64,000 nt of DNA from Bryobacteraceae bacterium (GTDB lineage Bacteria > Acidobacteriota > Terriglobia > Bryobacterales > Bryobacteraceae). The DNA is taken from the NCBI GenBank assembly GCA_025055455.1, contig JANWXD010000010.1, forward strand, positions 1 to 64,000, read 5' to 3'. Below, piece by piece: positions 25,480-35,688 of the stretch. Below the pieces are notes generated by a model that was given only the letters and a program-made list of their open reading frames with translations, did no database searches and was not told the DNA's origin. How positions within the stretch are numbered: the stretch's first letter is position 1; every line of letters starts with the position of its first letter. The translations under genes and the position numbers were made by a program.

Positions 25480-26961
25480 TTGGGAACGATCTATCAGTCC
25501 ATTGAGATCCTGAGCAAAGAAAAGGGCATCGACAAGCAGATCGTGCTCGACGCGGTGAAAGATGCCGTGTTGGCCGCGGCGCGCAAGCAGTTTCGCACCA
25601 ACGAAGAGTTGGGAGCGGATCTCGATCCGCAGACGGGAGCGATCCACATTTACGCAATTTACAAGGTGGTGGAGACGGTGAGCGATCCGGAGCGCGAGAT
25701 GAGCGTGGAGCAGGCGCGCCAGTACGATCCCGCGGCCGAGCCCGGCTCAGAGATCCGGCTTCCCCGCCCCACCGACGTGCTGGGGCGCATCTCCGCCCAA
25801 ACGGCGCGACAGGTGATCCTGCAAAAAGTGCGGGAAGCGGAGCGGGAAATCATCTACCAGGAGTATGTGGGCCGGATCGGGGAACTCGTGACCGGAACGG
25901 TCAAACGGATGGAAGGCCCCGACCTGATCGTGGACCTGGGCAAGACCGAGGCCCGGCTGCCGAAGAAGGAGCAATCCAAGCTGGACAACTACGCTGTCGG
26001 GGATCGCATCCGATGCGTGATCAAGGGCGTGGAAAAGTCCGGAAAGAACGCCGGCCTGACGGTTTCGCGCGCGGCGCCGGAGCTGGTGATGCGGCTGTTC
26101 GAACAGGAGGTGCCGGAGATTTACGACGGCACGGTCGTGATCAAAGCCTGCGCTCGAGAAGCAGGTGAGCGGACCAAGATCGCCGTATGGAGCCGGGACC
26201 GGGACGTGGACTGCGTGGGGGCGTGCGTGGGCATGAAGGGCATGCGCGTGCAGTCCATCATCCGCGAGCTGCGGGGAGAAAAGATCGACATCATCCAATA
26301 CTCGGACGATCCCGTAACTTTTGCCACGAATGCTCTCAGTCCGGCGAAGATTTCGCGCGTGACCATTCTCGATCCGGTCGAAAAGCACATGGAAGTCATC
26401 GTGGACGACTCCCAGCTCTCGCTGGCCATCGGCAAGAAGGGGCAGAATGTGCGGCTGTGCGCCAAGCTGCTGGGCTGGAAAATCGACATCAAGAGCGAAG
26501 AGGAGAAGCGGCAGGAGGTGGAGTCGGCGATGGCGGCGCTCGTGGTTCCAGGAGCCTCGGTGACGGCGCTGATCGAGCACGGCTTGAGCCAAGAATTGGC
26601 GGCGAGCCTCGAGGGGGCCGGCGTGACGACGGTGGAGCAGCTGGGTTCGATGACGCCGGAAGAGTTGGAAGCGATCCCGGGCATCGACCGGAAGGCGGTG
26701 GAAGAAATCCAGTTCGCCGTGAACGCCTACTACGCGCAATTTGAGGAAGCGCTGGGAGTGAGCAGCGACATCCACGGCGCCACGACGGCGGTCGTGGAGG
26801 CGGGCCTACTGCAAGCGGAGGAAGGGGCTCACTCCGAGCCGGAGGCGGCACAACCGACCGCACTAGAACCAGTCGGCCCGGAGGAGTCGCCGGCCGCTGG
26901 CGTGGCGGAGCCCGAAGTTCCTTCAAATTCCAGCGAATTTGGTACGATAGAGGAGCGCTGA
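25480..26961 (+). CDS. nusA: Transcription termination/antitermination factor NusA
   Basis: N-terminal domain, S1 (GELVTGTVKRME), KH domains (DVDCVGACVGMKGMRVQSIIRELRGEKIDII; DDSQLSLAIGKKGQNVRLCAKLLGWKIDI); TTG start. Confidence 0.95.
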   Translation: MGTIYQSIEILSKEKGIDKQIVLDAVKDAVLAAARKQFRTNEELGADLDPQTGAIHIYAIYKVVETVSDPEREMSVEQARQYDPAAEPGSEIRLPRPTDVLGRISAQTARQVILQKVREAEREIIYQEYVGRIGELVTGTVKRMEGPDLIVDLGKTEARLPKKEQSKLDNYAVGDRIRCVIKGVEKSGKNAGLTVSRAAPELVMRLFEQEVPEIYDGTVVIKACAREAGERTKIAVWSRDRDVDCVGACVGMKGMRVQSIIRELRGEKIDIIQYSDDPVTFATNALSPAKISRVTILDPVEKHMEVIVDDSQLSLAIGKKGQNVRLCAKLLGWKIDIKSEEEKRQEVESAMAALVVPGASVTALIEHGLSQELAASLEGAGVTTVEQLGSMTPEELEAIPGIDRKAVEEIQFAVNAYYAQFEEALGVSSDIHGATTAVVEAGLLQAEEGAHSEPEAAQPTALEPVGPEESPAAGVAEPEVPSNSSEFGTIEER

Positions 26962-27035
26962 ACCTTCGCGGGCGGTGAGGAGGCCGGCGAAGCCGGGGTC
27001 CCCGGAGGGCCGGTGAGTGGCACTGATCTCCGTTT

Positions 27036-29828
27036 ATGAGTAAGATCCGTATCAACGAGCTGGCGCGCGAACTCGAGGTCAAACCGAACAAGATCATAGA
27101 GCTGTTAACGGAGTTTGGCGTCACAGAAAAGAAGACGCACTCCAGTTCGATTGACGAAGAGATCGCCAACAAGGTGCGGGCCCATTTCGGCGTGGCACCG
27201 GTTGTGACGGTCGCGCCGCCGGCCGCTCCGGAGGAGCCGTCGCCGTCGGCGCCCACCATCGAGGAGGTCGTCGCGCCGCCGACCATGGCGGCGGCTCCGG
27301 AACCGGCGGCTCCGGAACCGGCGGCGACCGAGGCGCCGGTCAACCGCCCGACTCCCGCCTCACCCCCGAGCGCTCCGGTGGAGAAGGCGCCGCCGTTGCC
27401 CGTTCGTCCGGCCACACGGCCCTTGCGTCCGCCTTTGGCCACCAGTGCACGCGAGGCCGCACCCACTCCCCCGCCCGCTCCAGTCCCATCGCCACCCCCG
27501 CCGGCCACCCCGGAGCCACCGCCGGCCGTGATTGCGGCCAAACCGATTCCGGTGTCACCCAAACCGGGGCAGATCCTGGGCCCGCGCCAGCCGCTGCCGG
27601 TGCAAGGTCCGGTCATTGTGAGCCCCGAGTCGCTGCCCCGTCCCGTAGCGCCGGCGCCGCCGAAAGTCACACCGCCTCCCCGGGTTTCGGTGCCGCAACC
27701 GGCGCCGCGGCCGGTGGTTCCGCCTCGGCCTGACATCGTCGCGCGGTTGGCGCAGCAGCCGAGAGCCGTGCCGGGCCAGCCCGTGCGGCCGCCGCGACCG
27801 GCGGCGCCAGTTCCCGGGCAGCCCATTTACCGGGGCCCCATTCGGCCCGGCCAGCCCCTGGCCGCCAAAGCCGGAGCGCCCACCGCGCGAGTCCAGCGCC
27901 GGCCGGGGACGCATCCGACCGCGGCCGTCGTCGAAATCACGCCGACGGAAGCCGCACGCCGGCTTACGGAAAAGAGGGTCCGTCCACCCGTCAGGGACCG
28001 CGAGGCCGAGCTGGAGGAGAAACTACTCCGCCCCACGGTGCGGCGCGCCCCGGAAATGCCGGTGGCGGTCAACCGGGACATTACGATCTCGGAAGGCATC
28101 ACGGTCAAAGAGCTGTCGGAGAAGCTGGGGCTGAAGGCAAGTTATGTCATCAAGAAGCTGCTCGAGCGCAAGATCTTCGCCACCATCAATCAGACGCTGG
28201 ACGTCAAAGTTGCCGAAGAAGTGGCCCGAGACTTTGGTGCCACGGTGAGCACGACCACTTTCGAAGAAGAGACGGCGCAACGGATCGAACAAACGGGCGG
28301 CGACGAGGAGCTGGTGGAACGGCCGCCGGTAGTGACCGTGATGGGGCACGTGGATCACGGAAAGACCTCTTTGCTCGATGCCATTCGGGCCACTAACGTG
28401 GCGGCAAAGGAGGCCGGGGGCATCACCCAGCACATCGGGGCCTACTGCGTGGAAAAGGGCGGACGCAAGATCGTTTTCATCGACACGCCGGGCCACGAGG
28501 CGTTTACGCGGATGCGAGCACGGGGCGCCAAGGTGACGGACATCGTGATCTTGGTGGTAGCCGCCGATGACGGCGTGATGCCGCAGACGCTGGAGGCGAT
28601 CGATCACGCCAGGGCGGCGGGCGTGCCCATCATCGTGGCCATCAACAAGATCGACAAGCCGGAGGCTGCGCCGGAGCGCGTCAAGCAGCAACTGGCGGAT
28701 CGCGGCCTTATGCCGGAGGAGTGGGGCGGCGACGTGGTCATGGTGCCAGTATCGGCCAAGACGGGCCAGAATCTGGACCTGCTGCTGGAGATGGTGCTGC
28801 TGGTGGCGGACATGCAGCAGCTCCGGGCCAATCCGAACCGGCCCGCTACGGCGACGGTACTGGAGGCCAAGGTGGACCGAGGTCGCGGCCCAGTGGCCAC
28901 GGTCATTGTGCGGCAAGGAACGCTGCGTGTGGGCGACCATTTCCTGTGCGGCACGGTCCTCGGCAAGATCCGGGCCCTGTACAACGACCGGGGCGAGCCG
29001 GTGCGGGAAGCGGGTCCTTCGATTCCCGTGGAGGTCCTGGGTTTGGAAGCGCTGCCGGAGGTGGGCGACACGCTTCAGGTCATGACGGATACGGCCAAAG
29101 CCAAGCAGATCGTCATGTACCGGGAGAGCAAAGCCCGCGAGCAAGCCATGGCCCGTACGGCCCGCGTGTCGCTGTCGCAGCTTCACGAGCAAATCGCTGC
29201 GGGCGAGGTCAAGGACCTTCCGATCATCCTGAAGACCGACGTCAGCGGCACCGCGGAAGTGCTTTCCGAGACGCTGCAAAAGCTGTCCACCGAGAAAGTG
29301 CGCATCGTCATCCTCCACGCAGGGGTGGGGGCGATCAACGAAAACGACGTCATGCTGGCGTCGGCTTCGAACGCGATCATTGTGGGATTCAACGTGCGCC
29401 CGGAGCGAAGCGCCGCGCAACTGGCCGAGCAGGAGCGGGTGGACATCCGGCTTCACACGATCATTTACGAGCTGGTGGACGAGATCAAGCGGGCCATGAC
29501 TGGAATGCTCGAACCGGTCTACCGCGAGGTGTACAAAGGCCGGGCGGAAGTCCGGCAAGTGTTCCACATCAGCAAAGTGGGCAACGTGGCGGGTTGTGCG
29601 GTGTTGGACGGCGTGCTGAGCCGCGACAGCGAAGTGCGCCTGCTGCGGGACAACGTGGTGGTCTACACCGGACGCGTGGCTTCGCTGCGGCGCTTCAAGA
29701 ACGATGTCAGCGAAGTAAAGAGCGGGATGGAATGCGGCGTAGCCCTGGAGAATTTCGGCGACATCAAGCCGGGTGACATCATCGAGGCGTTCGTTACCGA
29801 GCGGGTAACCGCCGAAGCTCTGGTGTAG
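27036..29828 (+). CDS. infB: Translation initiation factor IF-2
   Basis: IF2_N motif, Pro-rich linker, GTPase motifs [41 protein letters not shown]. Confidence 0.97.
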   Translation: MSKIRINELARELEVKPNKIIELLTEFGVTEKKTHSSSIDEEIANKVRAHFGVAPVVTVAPPAAPEEPSPSAPTIEEVVAPPTMAAAPEPAAPEPAATEAPVNRPTPASPPSAPVEKAPPLPVRPATRPLRPPLATSAREAAPTPPPAPVPSPPPPATPEPPPAVIAAKPIPVSPKPGQILGPRQPLPVQGPVIVSPESLPRPVAPAPPKVTPPPRVSVPQPAPRPVVPPRPDIVARLAQQPRAVPGQPVRPPRPAAPVPGQPIYRGPIRPGQPLAAKAGAPTARVQRRPGTHPTAAVVEITPTEAARRLTEKRVRPPVRDREAELEEKLLRPTVRRAPEMPVAVNRDITISEGITVKELSEKLGLKASYVIKKLLERKIFATINQTLDVKVAEEVARDFGATVSTTTFEEETAQRIEQTGGDEELVERPPVVTVMGHVDHGKTSLLDAIRATNVAAKEAGGITQHIGAYCVEKGGRKIVFIDTPGHEAFTRMRARGAKVTDIVILVVAADDGVMPQTLEAIDHARAAGVPIIVAINKIDKPEAAPERVKQQLADRGLMPEEWGGDVVMVPVSAKTGQNLDLLLEMVLLVADMQQLRANPNRPATATVLEAKVDRGRGPVATVIVRQGTLRVGDHFLCGTVLGKIRALYNDRGEPVREAGPSIPVEVLGLEALPEVGDTLQVMTDTAKAKQIVMYRESKAREQAMARTARVSLSQLHEQIAAGEVKDLPIILKTDVSGTAEVLSETLQKLSTEKVRIVILHAGVGAINENDVMLASASNAIIVGFNVRPERSAAQLAEQERVDIRLHTIIYELVDEIKRAMTGMLEPVYREVYKGRAEVRQVFHISKVGNVAGCAVLDGVLSRDSEVRLLRDNVVVYTGRVASLRRFKNDVSEVKSGMECGVALENFGDIKPGDIIEAFVTERVTAEALV

Positions 29829-29904
29829 CCGGCCAAGGGCCACAGCTCACCGAGGAAAAGAGACACAGCCGGGACCGCAGGCCAGTGCCCGGCGGGCGGT
29901 CGGT

Positions 29905-30192
29905 ATGGCGACGATTGGCGTGCTGACTCTGGAACTCCGCCTCAACCATTCGCAGTCGCTGAAAGACAAGCGCCACGTGGTGCAGGGGCTCAAGGACCGG
30001 CTGCGCCGGAAGTTCAATGTGGCGGTGGCCGAGATCGATTGCCAGGACCTGTGGCAACGCGCGGTCGTGGCGGCGGTGACCGTGTCCGGGGACCATAACC
30101 ATGCCGCTCAGGTGCTGCAACTGGTGGAACGCGAGGCGGCCATGCTTCTGGGCGGCGACCTGGTGGGCGCCACGGTGGAGTGGGTGGAGTAG
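29905..30192 (+). CDS. DUF503 (YlxP-like) family protein
   Basis: IGVLTLELRLNHSQSLKDKRHVVQGLKDRLRRKFNVAVAEID; between infB and rbfA. Confidence 0.88.
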   Translation: MATIGVLTLELRLNHSQSLKDKRHVVQGLKDRLRRKFNVAVAEIDCQDLWQRAVVAAVTVSGDHNHAAQVLQLVEREAAMLLGGDLVGATVEWVE

Positions 30193-30197
30193 CGGAC

Positions 30198-30554
30198 ATG
30201 GATCCGCACCGCACCGAGCGCATCTCGGAAGCTCTCCGTGCCGAATTGGACGAGCTGATCGGCTACGAGATGTCGGACCCGCGCGTGGAGGCGGTGAGCG
30301 TAGTGGAGGTAATCGTGACGTCCGACCTGCGCCGCGCCCGCGTGCGGGTGGCGGTTGCGGGCGGGGCCCCCGAGCAGCGGGCGGCCCTGATCGCGCTGGA
30401 AGGGGCCCGAGGCTATCTGCGGCGGGCCCTGGCGGCACGGCTGCGCCTGTTCCGCATCCCCGAGCTCCACTTTGAGGCGGGCCGTTACCCGGGCCCACCC
30501 GAGCTGCTTCCAAAGGTGGCCCCAGGAAGCGCCGCAGAATCTTCCCCCGAATGA
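30198..30554 (+). CDS. rbfA: Ribosome-binding factor A
   Basis: RISEALRAELDELIGYEMSDPRVEAVSVVEVIVTSDLRRARVRV..; ATG at 30198. Confidence 0.9.
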   Translation: MDPHRTERISEALRAELDELIGYEMSDPRVEAVSVVEVIVTSDLRRARVRVAVAGGAPEQRAALIALEGARGYLRRALAARLRLFRIPELHFEAGRYPGPPELLPKVAPGSAAESSPE

Positions 30555-31519
30555 AACAATTTGTGATATTTTTGCTAGTTGGCCTCGGCGGCCTGCGAGC
30601 GGGCGAACTGCTGCGCTTGGAGGACAGCGCCGAGGTCATGGGCACCACCTACACGCTGATCCTGTACGGCGAAGATCAGGAGAAACTGGAGGCCGCCGCG
30701 GGCGCAGCGTTCGACGAGGTCCGGCGGCTGGACCGCATGCTTTCCAATTATCGACAGGACAGCGAATGGAGCCGGGTGAACCGCGGCGCCGCCCACGGTC
30801 CCGTGAAGGTGTCGAGCGAGTTGTTCGCGCTGCTCGAGCAATGTCTCGACTACAGTCGGCAGAGCGAAGGAGCCTTCGACATCAGCGTCGGACCGCTGAT
30901 GCGCACCTGGGGGTTTTACAGGGGGACGGGCCGTCTGCCGTCGCGGGAGGAGATGGCTGAGGCATTGAAGGCGGTAGGGTACCGCAACATTGCTCTCGAT
31001 CCCAGGGAACAAACCGTGCGCTTCCTCCGATCCGGGGTGGAGCTGGACCCTGGAGGGGTGGGCAAAGGGTACGCGGTGGACCGGGTGGTGGCACTGCTGA
31101 AGGCTCACGGGATCCGGTCGGCGCTGGTTTCCGCAGGGAGCAGCAGCATTTACGGGCTGGGGCATCCGCCGGAGGAACCGGGGTGGCGCGTCGAGATTCG
31201 CCATCCCCGCGACTGGAGGCAGACCGCCGCAGAAGTGGTTCTCCGGGACGAGTCGCTGTCGACGTCGGGCGATTACGAGAAATTTTTCGAAGCGGGCGGG
31301 AGATTGTACAGCCACATTATGGATCCCCGCACGGGGTATCCGGCTTCGGCGGGTGTGGTGTCCGTGTCGGTGGTGGCGCCGACCACGCTGGCAAGCGAGG
31401 TCTGGACTAAGCCGTACTTCGTGTTGGGCCGCGCCTGGGCGGCCCGCCATAAGCCCAAAGAGTTTCGGGTGTTCCTCTGCGAAGAAAGAAGCGAAATCGA
31501 ATGCGCGTGGCTACAATAA
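30551..31519 (+). CDS. apbE: FAD:protein FMN transferase (ApbE family)
   Basis: VMGTTYTLILYGED, DRMLSNYRQDSEWSRVN, FDISVGPLMRTWGFYRG, LDPGGVGKGYAVDRVVALLK, SHIMDPRTGYPA; ATGA overlap with rbfA. Confidence 0.93.
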   Translation: MKQFVIFLLVGLGGLRAGELLRLEDSAEVMGTTYTLILYGEDQEKLEAAAGAAFDEVRRLDRMLSNYRQDSEWSRVNRGAAHGPVKVSSELFALLEQCLDYSRQSEGAFDISVGPLMRTWGFYRGTGRLPSREEMAEALKAVGYRNIALDPREQTVRFLRSGVELDPGGVGKGYAVDRVVALLKAHGIRSALVSAGSSSIYGLGHPPEEPGWRVEIRHPRDWRQTAAEVVLRDESLSTSGDYEKFFEAGGRLYSHIMDPRTGYPASAGVVSVSVVAPTTLASEVWTKPYFVLGRAWAARHKPKEFRVFLCEERSEIECAWLQ

Positions 31520-32541
31520 ACAACCGCTTTTTGGACGCCTGCCGGAGGCGGCCGACGGACGTCCGCCCAGTGTGGTTCATGCGGCAGGCAGGTCGCTACC
31601 TCAAGCCATATCGCGACCTGCGGGCCAAGCACACCATTCTCGAGATCTGCAAGCGGCCGGATCTGGCGGCCACGGTGACGCTGATGCCCGTCGAGATCCT
31701 GGACGTCGACGCGGCGATCATCTTCGCCGACTTGCTGCTGCCGCTCGAGCCGATGGGCTTGAAGCTGCACTTTGCCGCCGGCGAGGGTCCGGTGATCGAG
31801 AACCCGGTGCGGACGTCGCAGGACGTGGATACGCTCTCCATTTCCAACACCGATGACCTCGGCTACGTGGGCGAGGCGATCCAGATCGTCTGCAAAGCGC
31901 TGGGAGGACGCATTCCAGTCATCGGATTCGTCGGCGCGCCGTTCACCATGGCGAGCTACATGATCGAGGGCGGCATCTCGCGCACGTTCCTCCGCACTAA
32001 GCGCCTGATGTACAGCAACGAGACGCTGTGGCGGCGCCTGATGGGCAAACTGGTGGACGTGCTGGGGCCCTACGCGTTGATGCAGGTGGCCTCCGGCGCG
32101 CGGGCGATCCAGGTGTTCGACAGTTGGGTCGGGGCGCTGGGACCGGACGATTACGTGCGTTACGTGCAGCCGTACTCGCGGGCGTTGATCGACCGGATCC
32201 GCTCGAGCGGCGTGCCCGTGATCCACTTCGGCACGGGCATCGGAGGGTTTTTCCGGGAGCTGCACGCGGCCGGGGGCGACGTGTTGGGAATCGACTGGCG
32301 CATCAACATCGACCAGGCCTGGATGGACATCAGCTACCGCACGGCGATTCAGGGCAACCTGGACCCGGCAGCGCTGTTTGCCCCGCTGGCCGAATTGAAG
32401 ATGAAGGTGCACGAGCTGCTGAAGCGTACCGGATCCCGCCCGGGACATATCTTCAATCTCGGCCATGGTATTTTGCCCGAGACACCAGTCGAGAATGTGA
32501 AGGCCTGCGTGCAGTTCGTGCGCGAGTTTCGACTGCAGTGA
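31501..32541 (+). CDS. hemE: Uroporphyrinogen decarboxylase
   Basis: RPVWFMRQAGRYLKPYRDLRAKH, AAIIFADLLLPLEPMG, IGFVGAPFTMASYMIEGG, HFGTGIGGFF, FNLGHGILPETPVENV. Confidence 0.97.
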   Translation: MRVATINNRFLDACRRRPTDVRPVWFMRQAGRYLKPYRDLRAKHTILEICKRPDLAATVTLMPVEILDVDAAIIFADLLLPLEPMGLKLHFAAGEGPVIENPVRTSQDVDTLSISNTDDLGYVGEAIQIVCKALGGRIPVIGFVGAPFTMASYMIEGGISRTFLRTKRLMYSNETLWRRLMGKLVDVLGPYALMQVASGARAIQVFDSWVGALGPDDYVRYVQPYSRALIDRIRSSGVPVIHFGTGIGGFFRELHAAGGDVLGIDWRINIDQAWMDISYRTAIQGNLDPAALFAPLAELKMKVHELLKRTGSRPGHIFNLGHGILPETPVENVKACVQFVREFRLQ

Positions 32542-32700
32542 AGACCGCCGCCGGCGGCGCGCGAGCCCTGGGGATGGCTTAGGGTGGGGCGCTAGGGAGG
32601 TGGTCTTCGGGCGTGTGGCCGCCCCAGGACGGTTCGTTTCGGCAGCGGGCGGCTGGTTCGTGATTCCAGCCCGCTCTGGGCGCTGCTAGCATAGTTCCTT

Positions 32701-33072
32701 ATGCTGGAAAACTTCCGGCACTTCCGTGCGGGGCCGGATCCGTTCGGCCGCACCTGGCAGGTGGATTTTCTTTGGCTTCAGACCGCCATCGCAATTCGTC
32801 ACAGCGACACCGTAGACGTGAAATTCCTGCTATCCGACGGAGATACTCGCCTGGAGAAAGTCATCGCCCTTCCCCATGCCGAACTGGTGGCCTTGAGCCA
32901 AAAAGCCGGCCGCCCCCTCACGGATCCGTGGTGCGCGCGGTTGGCCGCACTGCATCTGGTTCATATGATCGAGACTGGCGAGGATTTCGAAAAGAACCTC
33001 GTGACGGTGTCCCCGCACGATCTGGAAAAATACCACGCCATCCTCGAGCAGGCAGCGGCCGCCCGAAAATAG
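32701..33072 (+). CDS. Conserved-looking hypothetical protein
   Basis: 123-aa ORF (MLENFRHFRAGPDPFGRTWQVDFLWLQTAIAIRHSDTVDVKFLLSDGD...) 16 bp upstream of the PduS-like gene. Confidence 0.65.
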   Translation: MLENFRHFRAGPDPFGRTWQVDFLWLQTAIAIRHSDTVDVKFLLSDGDTRLEKVIALPHAELVALSQKAGRPLTDPWCARLAALHLVHMIETGEDFEKNLVTVSPHDLEKYHAILEQAAAARK

Positions 33073-33088
33073 GGCCGAGCGGGGACTC

Positions 33089-34402
33089 ATGGATCTAGCG
33101 ACGAAGCTGCGCGAATGCGGCGTCGTGGGCGCCGGGGGCGCCGGGTTCCCCACCTACGTGAAAGCCTCGGCGCGCGTCGAGTTGCTAATTGCCAACGGCG
33201 CCGAGTGCGAGCCGCTGATTCACAAAGACGCCGAGCTGATGAAGCATTTCCCGGCAGAGATCGTCTCGGGGATGGAACTGATGCGCAAGGCCACGGGCGC
33301 GGGGCGGGCCCGGTTCGGAATCAAGAAAAAGAACGCCGAGGCGGTCGAGGCCATCCGCCCGCACCTGAACCCAGAGACAGCGGACTTCGTGTTTCTGGGC
33401 GATTTTTATCCGTCGGGCGATGAGTACGAGCTGGTCTACGAAGCGACGGGACGGCTCATTCCCCCGGCGGGCATTCCGCTTCAGGTCGGCTGCGTCGTCA
33501 ACAACGTCGAGACGCTCTACAACGTGCACTACGCGGCGCAGGGGGTCCCGGTGACGCGGAAGTTCGTCTCGGTGGCGGGAGCGGTGCGGGAGCCCAAAGC
33601 GTTCTGGGTTCCCGTAGGCACGCCGTTCCGCGACCTGATCGCGCTGGCCGGAGGAGCGACCACGTCGCGTGTAGGGGTGTTCGTCAGCGGCATCATGATG
33701 GGCACGCTGACTTTCGATCTGGACGAAGTCGTGACGCGCACGACGGCGGGACTGATCGTGCTGCCGGAGGATCACTACCTGATCATGCGCATGAACCGGC
33801 CGATCGCGGCCATGAACCACATCGGCAAGTCCGCCTGCGACCAATGCAGCTACTGCACCGAGTTTTGCCCGCGCTACCTGCTCGGATACGACGTCCAGCC
33901 GCACAAAGTGATGCGCAGCCTCGGCTTCAGCGCCACGGGCGCCGAGATTTGGAACCAGTGGGCGGAGCTATGCTGTGGCTGCGGCTTGTGCACGCTCTAT
34001 GCTTGTCCCGAGGATCTGTTTCCGAAGGAGGCCTGCGATCAGGCCAAATCCCACTTGCGCGCCGCCGGAATCAAGTTCCAGCAGGCGCGTCCGCCCATGG
34101 TTCACCCCATGAAAGCATACCGGCGGGTCCCGCTGCCGCTGCTGCGCAAGCGCCTGAAAGTGGAGGAGTACGAGAGCGAGACGCCGTACGCGCCCATCGA
34201 GCACCGGCCGGCATGGGTCCGTATCAAGTGGCGCCAGCACGCGGGGCGGCCGGCGCGTCCCGTAGTGAAGGAAGGCGACCGAGTAGAGCCCGGCGCGGTG
34301 GTCGGGCAGGTGGATCCGCCGGATCTGGGCGTGCCGGTGCATGCGAGCATTGGCGGCAGGGTGGCGCGCATTGCCGAGGAGTGGGTGGAAATTCAGTCGT
34401 GA
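33089..34402 (+). CDS. PduS-like/RnfC-family Fe-S flavoprotein (SLBB domain, two 4Fe-4S motifs)
   Basis: GVVGAGGAGFPTYVK, NGAECEPLIHKDAELM, VVNNVETLYNV, CDQCSYCTEFCP and CCGCGLCTLYACPEDL, C-terminal KWRQHAGRPARPVVKEGDRVEPGAVVGQV...HASIGGRV. Confidence 0.85.
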   Translation: MDLATKLRECGVVGAGGAGFPTYVKASARVELLIANGAECEPLIHKDAELMKHFPAEIVSGMELMRKATGAGRARFGIKKKNAEAVEAIRPHLNPETADFVFLGDFYPSGDEYELVYEATGRLIPPAGIPLQVGCVVNNVETLYNVHYAAQGVPVTRKFVSVAGAVREPKAFWVPVGTPFRDLIALAGGATTSRVGVFVSGIMMGTLTFDLDEVVTRTTAGLIVLPEDHYLIMRMNRPIAAMNHIGKSACDQCSYCTEFCPRYLLGYDVQPHKVMRSLGFSATGAEIWNQWAELCCGCGLCTLYACPEDLFPKEACDQAKSHLRAAGIKFQQARPPMVHPMKAYRRVPLPLLRKRLKVEEYESETPYAPIEHRPAWVRIKWRQHAGRPARPVVKEGDRVEPGAVVGQVDPPDLGVPVHASIGGRVARIAEEWVEIQS

Positions 34403-34411
34403 GGGCAGGAG

Positions 34412-34963
34412 ATGGCAAGGAACTCGATCGGGCTGATCGAACTCGGAAGCATCGCCGCGGGCTATGAGGTGACCGACGCGATGCTCAAAGCGGCGGACGT
34501 GGAGCTGCTGCTGGCGCGCTCGATCTGCTCGGGCAAGTACATGGTGATGGTGCGGGGGGACGTGGCAGCGGTAGAAGCCAGCGTGGAGGCGGGCAGCCGG
34601 GCGGGCAGTTTCTCGTTAGTGGATCGCTTCGTGATCCCGAACGTGCACGAGTCCATCTTTCCGGCGATCGCCGGCACCAGCAAGGTGGAGGCGCTGGAGG
34701 CGCTGGGCATCCTGGAGTCCTTTTCGGTGGCGTCGCTCATCGAGGGGGCCGACGCAGCGGCCAAGGCGGCCAACGTCCGGCTGATCGAAATCCGGCTGGC
34801 GATGGCGTTGGGAGGCAAGGCGTTCGCTACGCTGACGGGAAGCGTGGCGGCCGTGCGTAGCGCCGTGGAGGCGGGCGCTCAAGTGATCGGCCGCAAGGGG
34901 CTGCTCGTCAACAAAGTCGTGATTCCCCAGCCACGGCCGGAGCTGCTGTCGGAAATGATATAA
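34412..34963 (+). CDS. BMC-domain shell protein with two tandem BMC domains, PduT-like
   Basis: IGLIELGSIAAGYEVTDAMLKAADVELLLARSICSGKYMVMVRGDVAAVEASVEAG... and second domain ALGILESFSVASLIEGADAAAKAANVRLIEIRLAMALGGKAFATLTGSVAAVRSAVEAG; Cys39 (SICSGK) aligns with the PduT cluster Cys (TICPGK). Confidence 0.9.
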   Translation: MARNSIGLIELGSIAAGYEVTDAMLKAADVELLLARSICSGKYMVMVRGDVAAVEASVEAGSRAGSFSLVDRFVIPNVHESIFPAIAGTSKVEALEALGILESFSVASLIEGADAAAKAANVRLIEIRLAMALGGKAFATLTGSVAAVRSAVEAGAQVIGRKGLLVNKVVIPQPRPELLSEMI

Positions 34964-35049
34964 GGGCGTTGGTGTGCTGAGCCGCAGATGATGAAACAGC
35001 TGGCTGGGTCAGCAAAATCGTTCCGGCGGCGAGGAGGGCGGGCACCAAG

Positions 35050-35079
35050 TTTCGGGGTTGCTTAAACCTCTCCCCGAAA
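35050..35079. terminator. Inverted repeat between convergent BMC and folE genes, possible bidirectional terminator
   Basis: TTTCGGGG(35050-35057)/CCCCGAAA(35072-35079), 8-bp perfect stem. Confidence 0.4.
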
Positions 35080-35688
35080 TCAGAAGGCGTCGTGCGAGAT
35101 GAGGGAGAGAAACTCTTCTCGGGTTTCCTGGCGGTCGCGCAAAGCGCCCCGCATGGCGCTCGTCACCGCGCCGGAGTGCTGCTTTTCCACCCCGCGCATC
35201 ATCATGCACAAGTGCCGGGCCTGGCAAATCACGCCCACACCTAGCGGATCCACCGCTTTTTCGATCGTGTCGGCGATTTGCTGCGTCATGCGCTCCTGAA
35301 GCTGCAGCCGGCGGGCGTACATGTCCACGATGCGCGGAATCTTGCTCAGCCCGATCACCTTGCGGCGCGGCAGGTACGCCACGTGCACCTTGCCGAAAAA
35401 CGGCAACAGGTGGTGCTCACACAGGCTGAAAAACTCGATGTCCTTGACGATGACCATTTCGTCGTACTTGACGGTGAACAGGGCGCCGTTGAGGATCTCC
35501 TCGATCCGCATTTGGTAACCCGCCGTCAAGTACCGCAAGGCCTTCTCCGTGCGCACCGGCGTGCGGATGAGACCCTCGCGGGCCGGATCTTCTCCTAGCT
35601 CCGCCAGGATCTCGCGCACGCGCGCCGCGATTGGGCCCTCAGCGGGCTTCGGCGCCATCACTTCGACGAGCGCCTTGGGCTTTTTCAT
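35080..35688 (-). CDS. folE: GTP cyclohydrolase I
   Basis: [82 protein letters not shown]. Confidence 0.96.
   Translation of the reverse strand: MKKPKALVEVMAPKPAEGPIAARVREILAELGEDPAREGLIRTPVRTEKALRYLTAGYQMRIEEILNGALFTVKYDEMVIVKDIEFFSLCEHHLLPFFGKVHVAYLPRRKVIGLSKIPRIVDMYARRLQLQERMTQQIADTIEKAVDPLGVGVICQARHLCMMMRGVEKQHSGAVTSAMRGALRDRQETREEFLSLISHDAF

Noticed and set aside
27200-27900. Pro/Ala-rich low-complexity region near the infB 5' end
   Set aside because: Typical of the variable N-terminal linker of IF-2.
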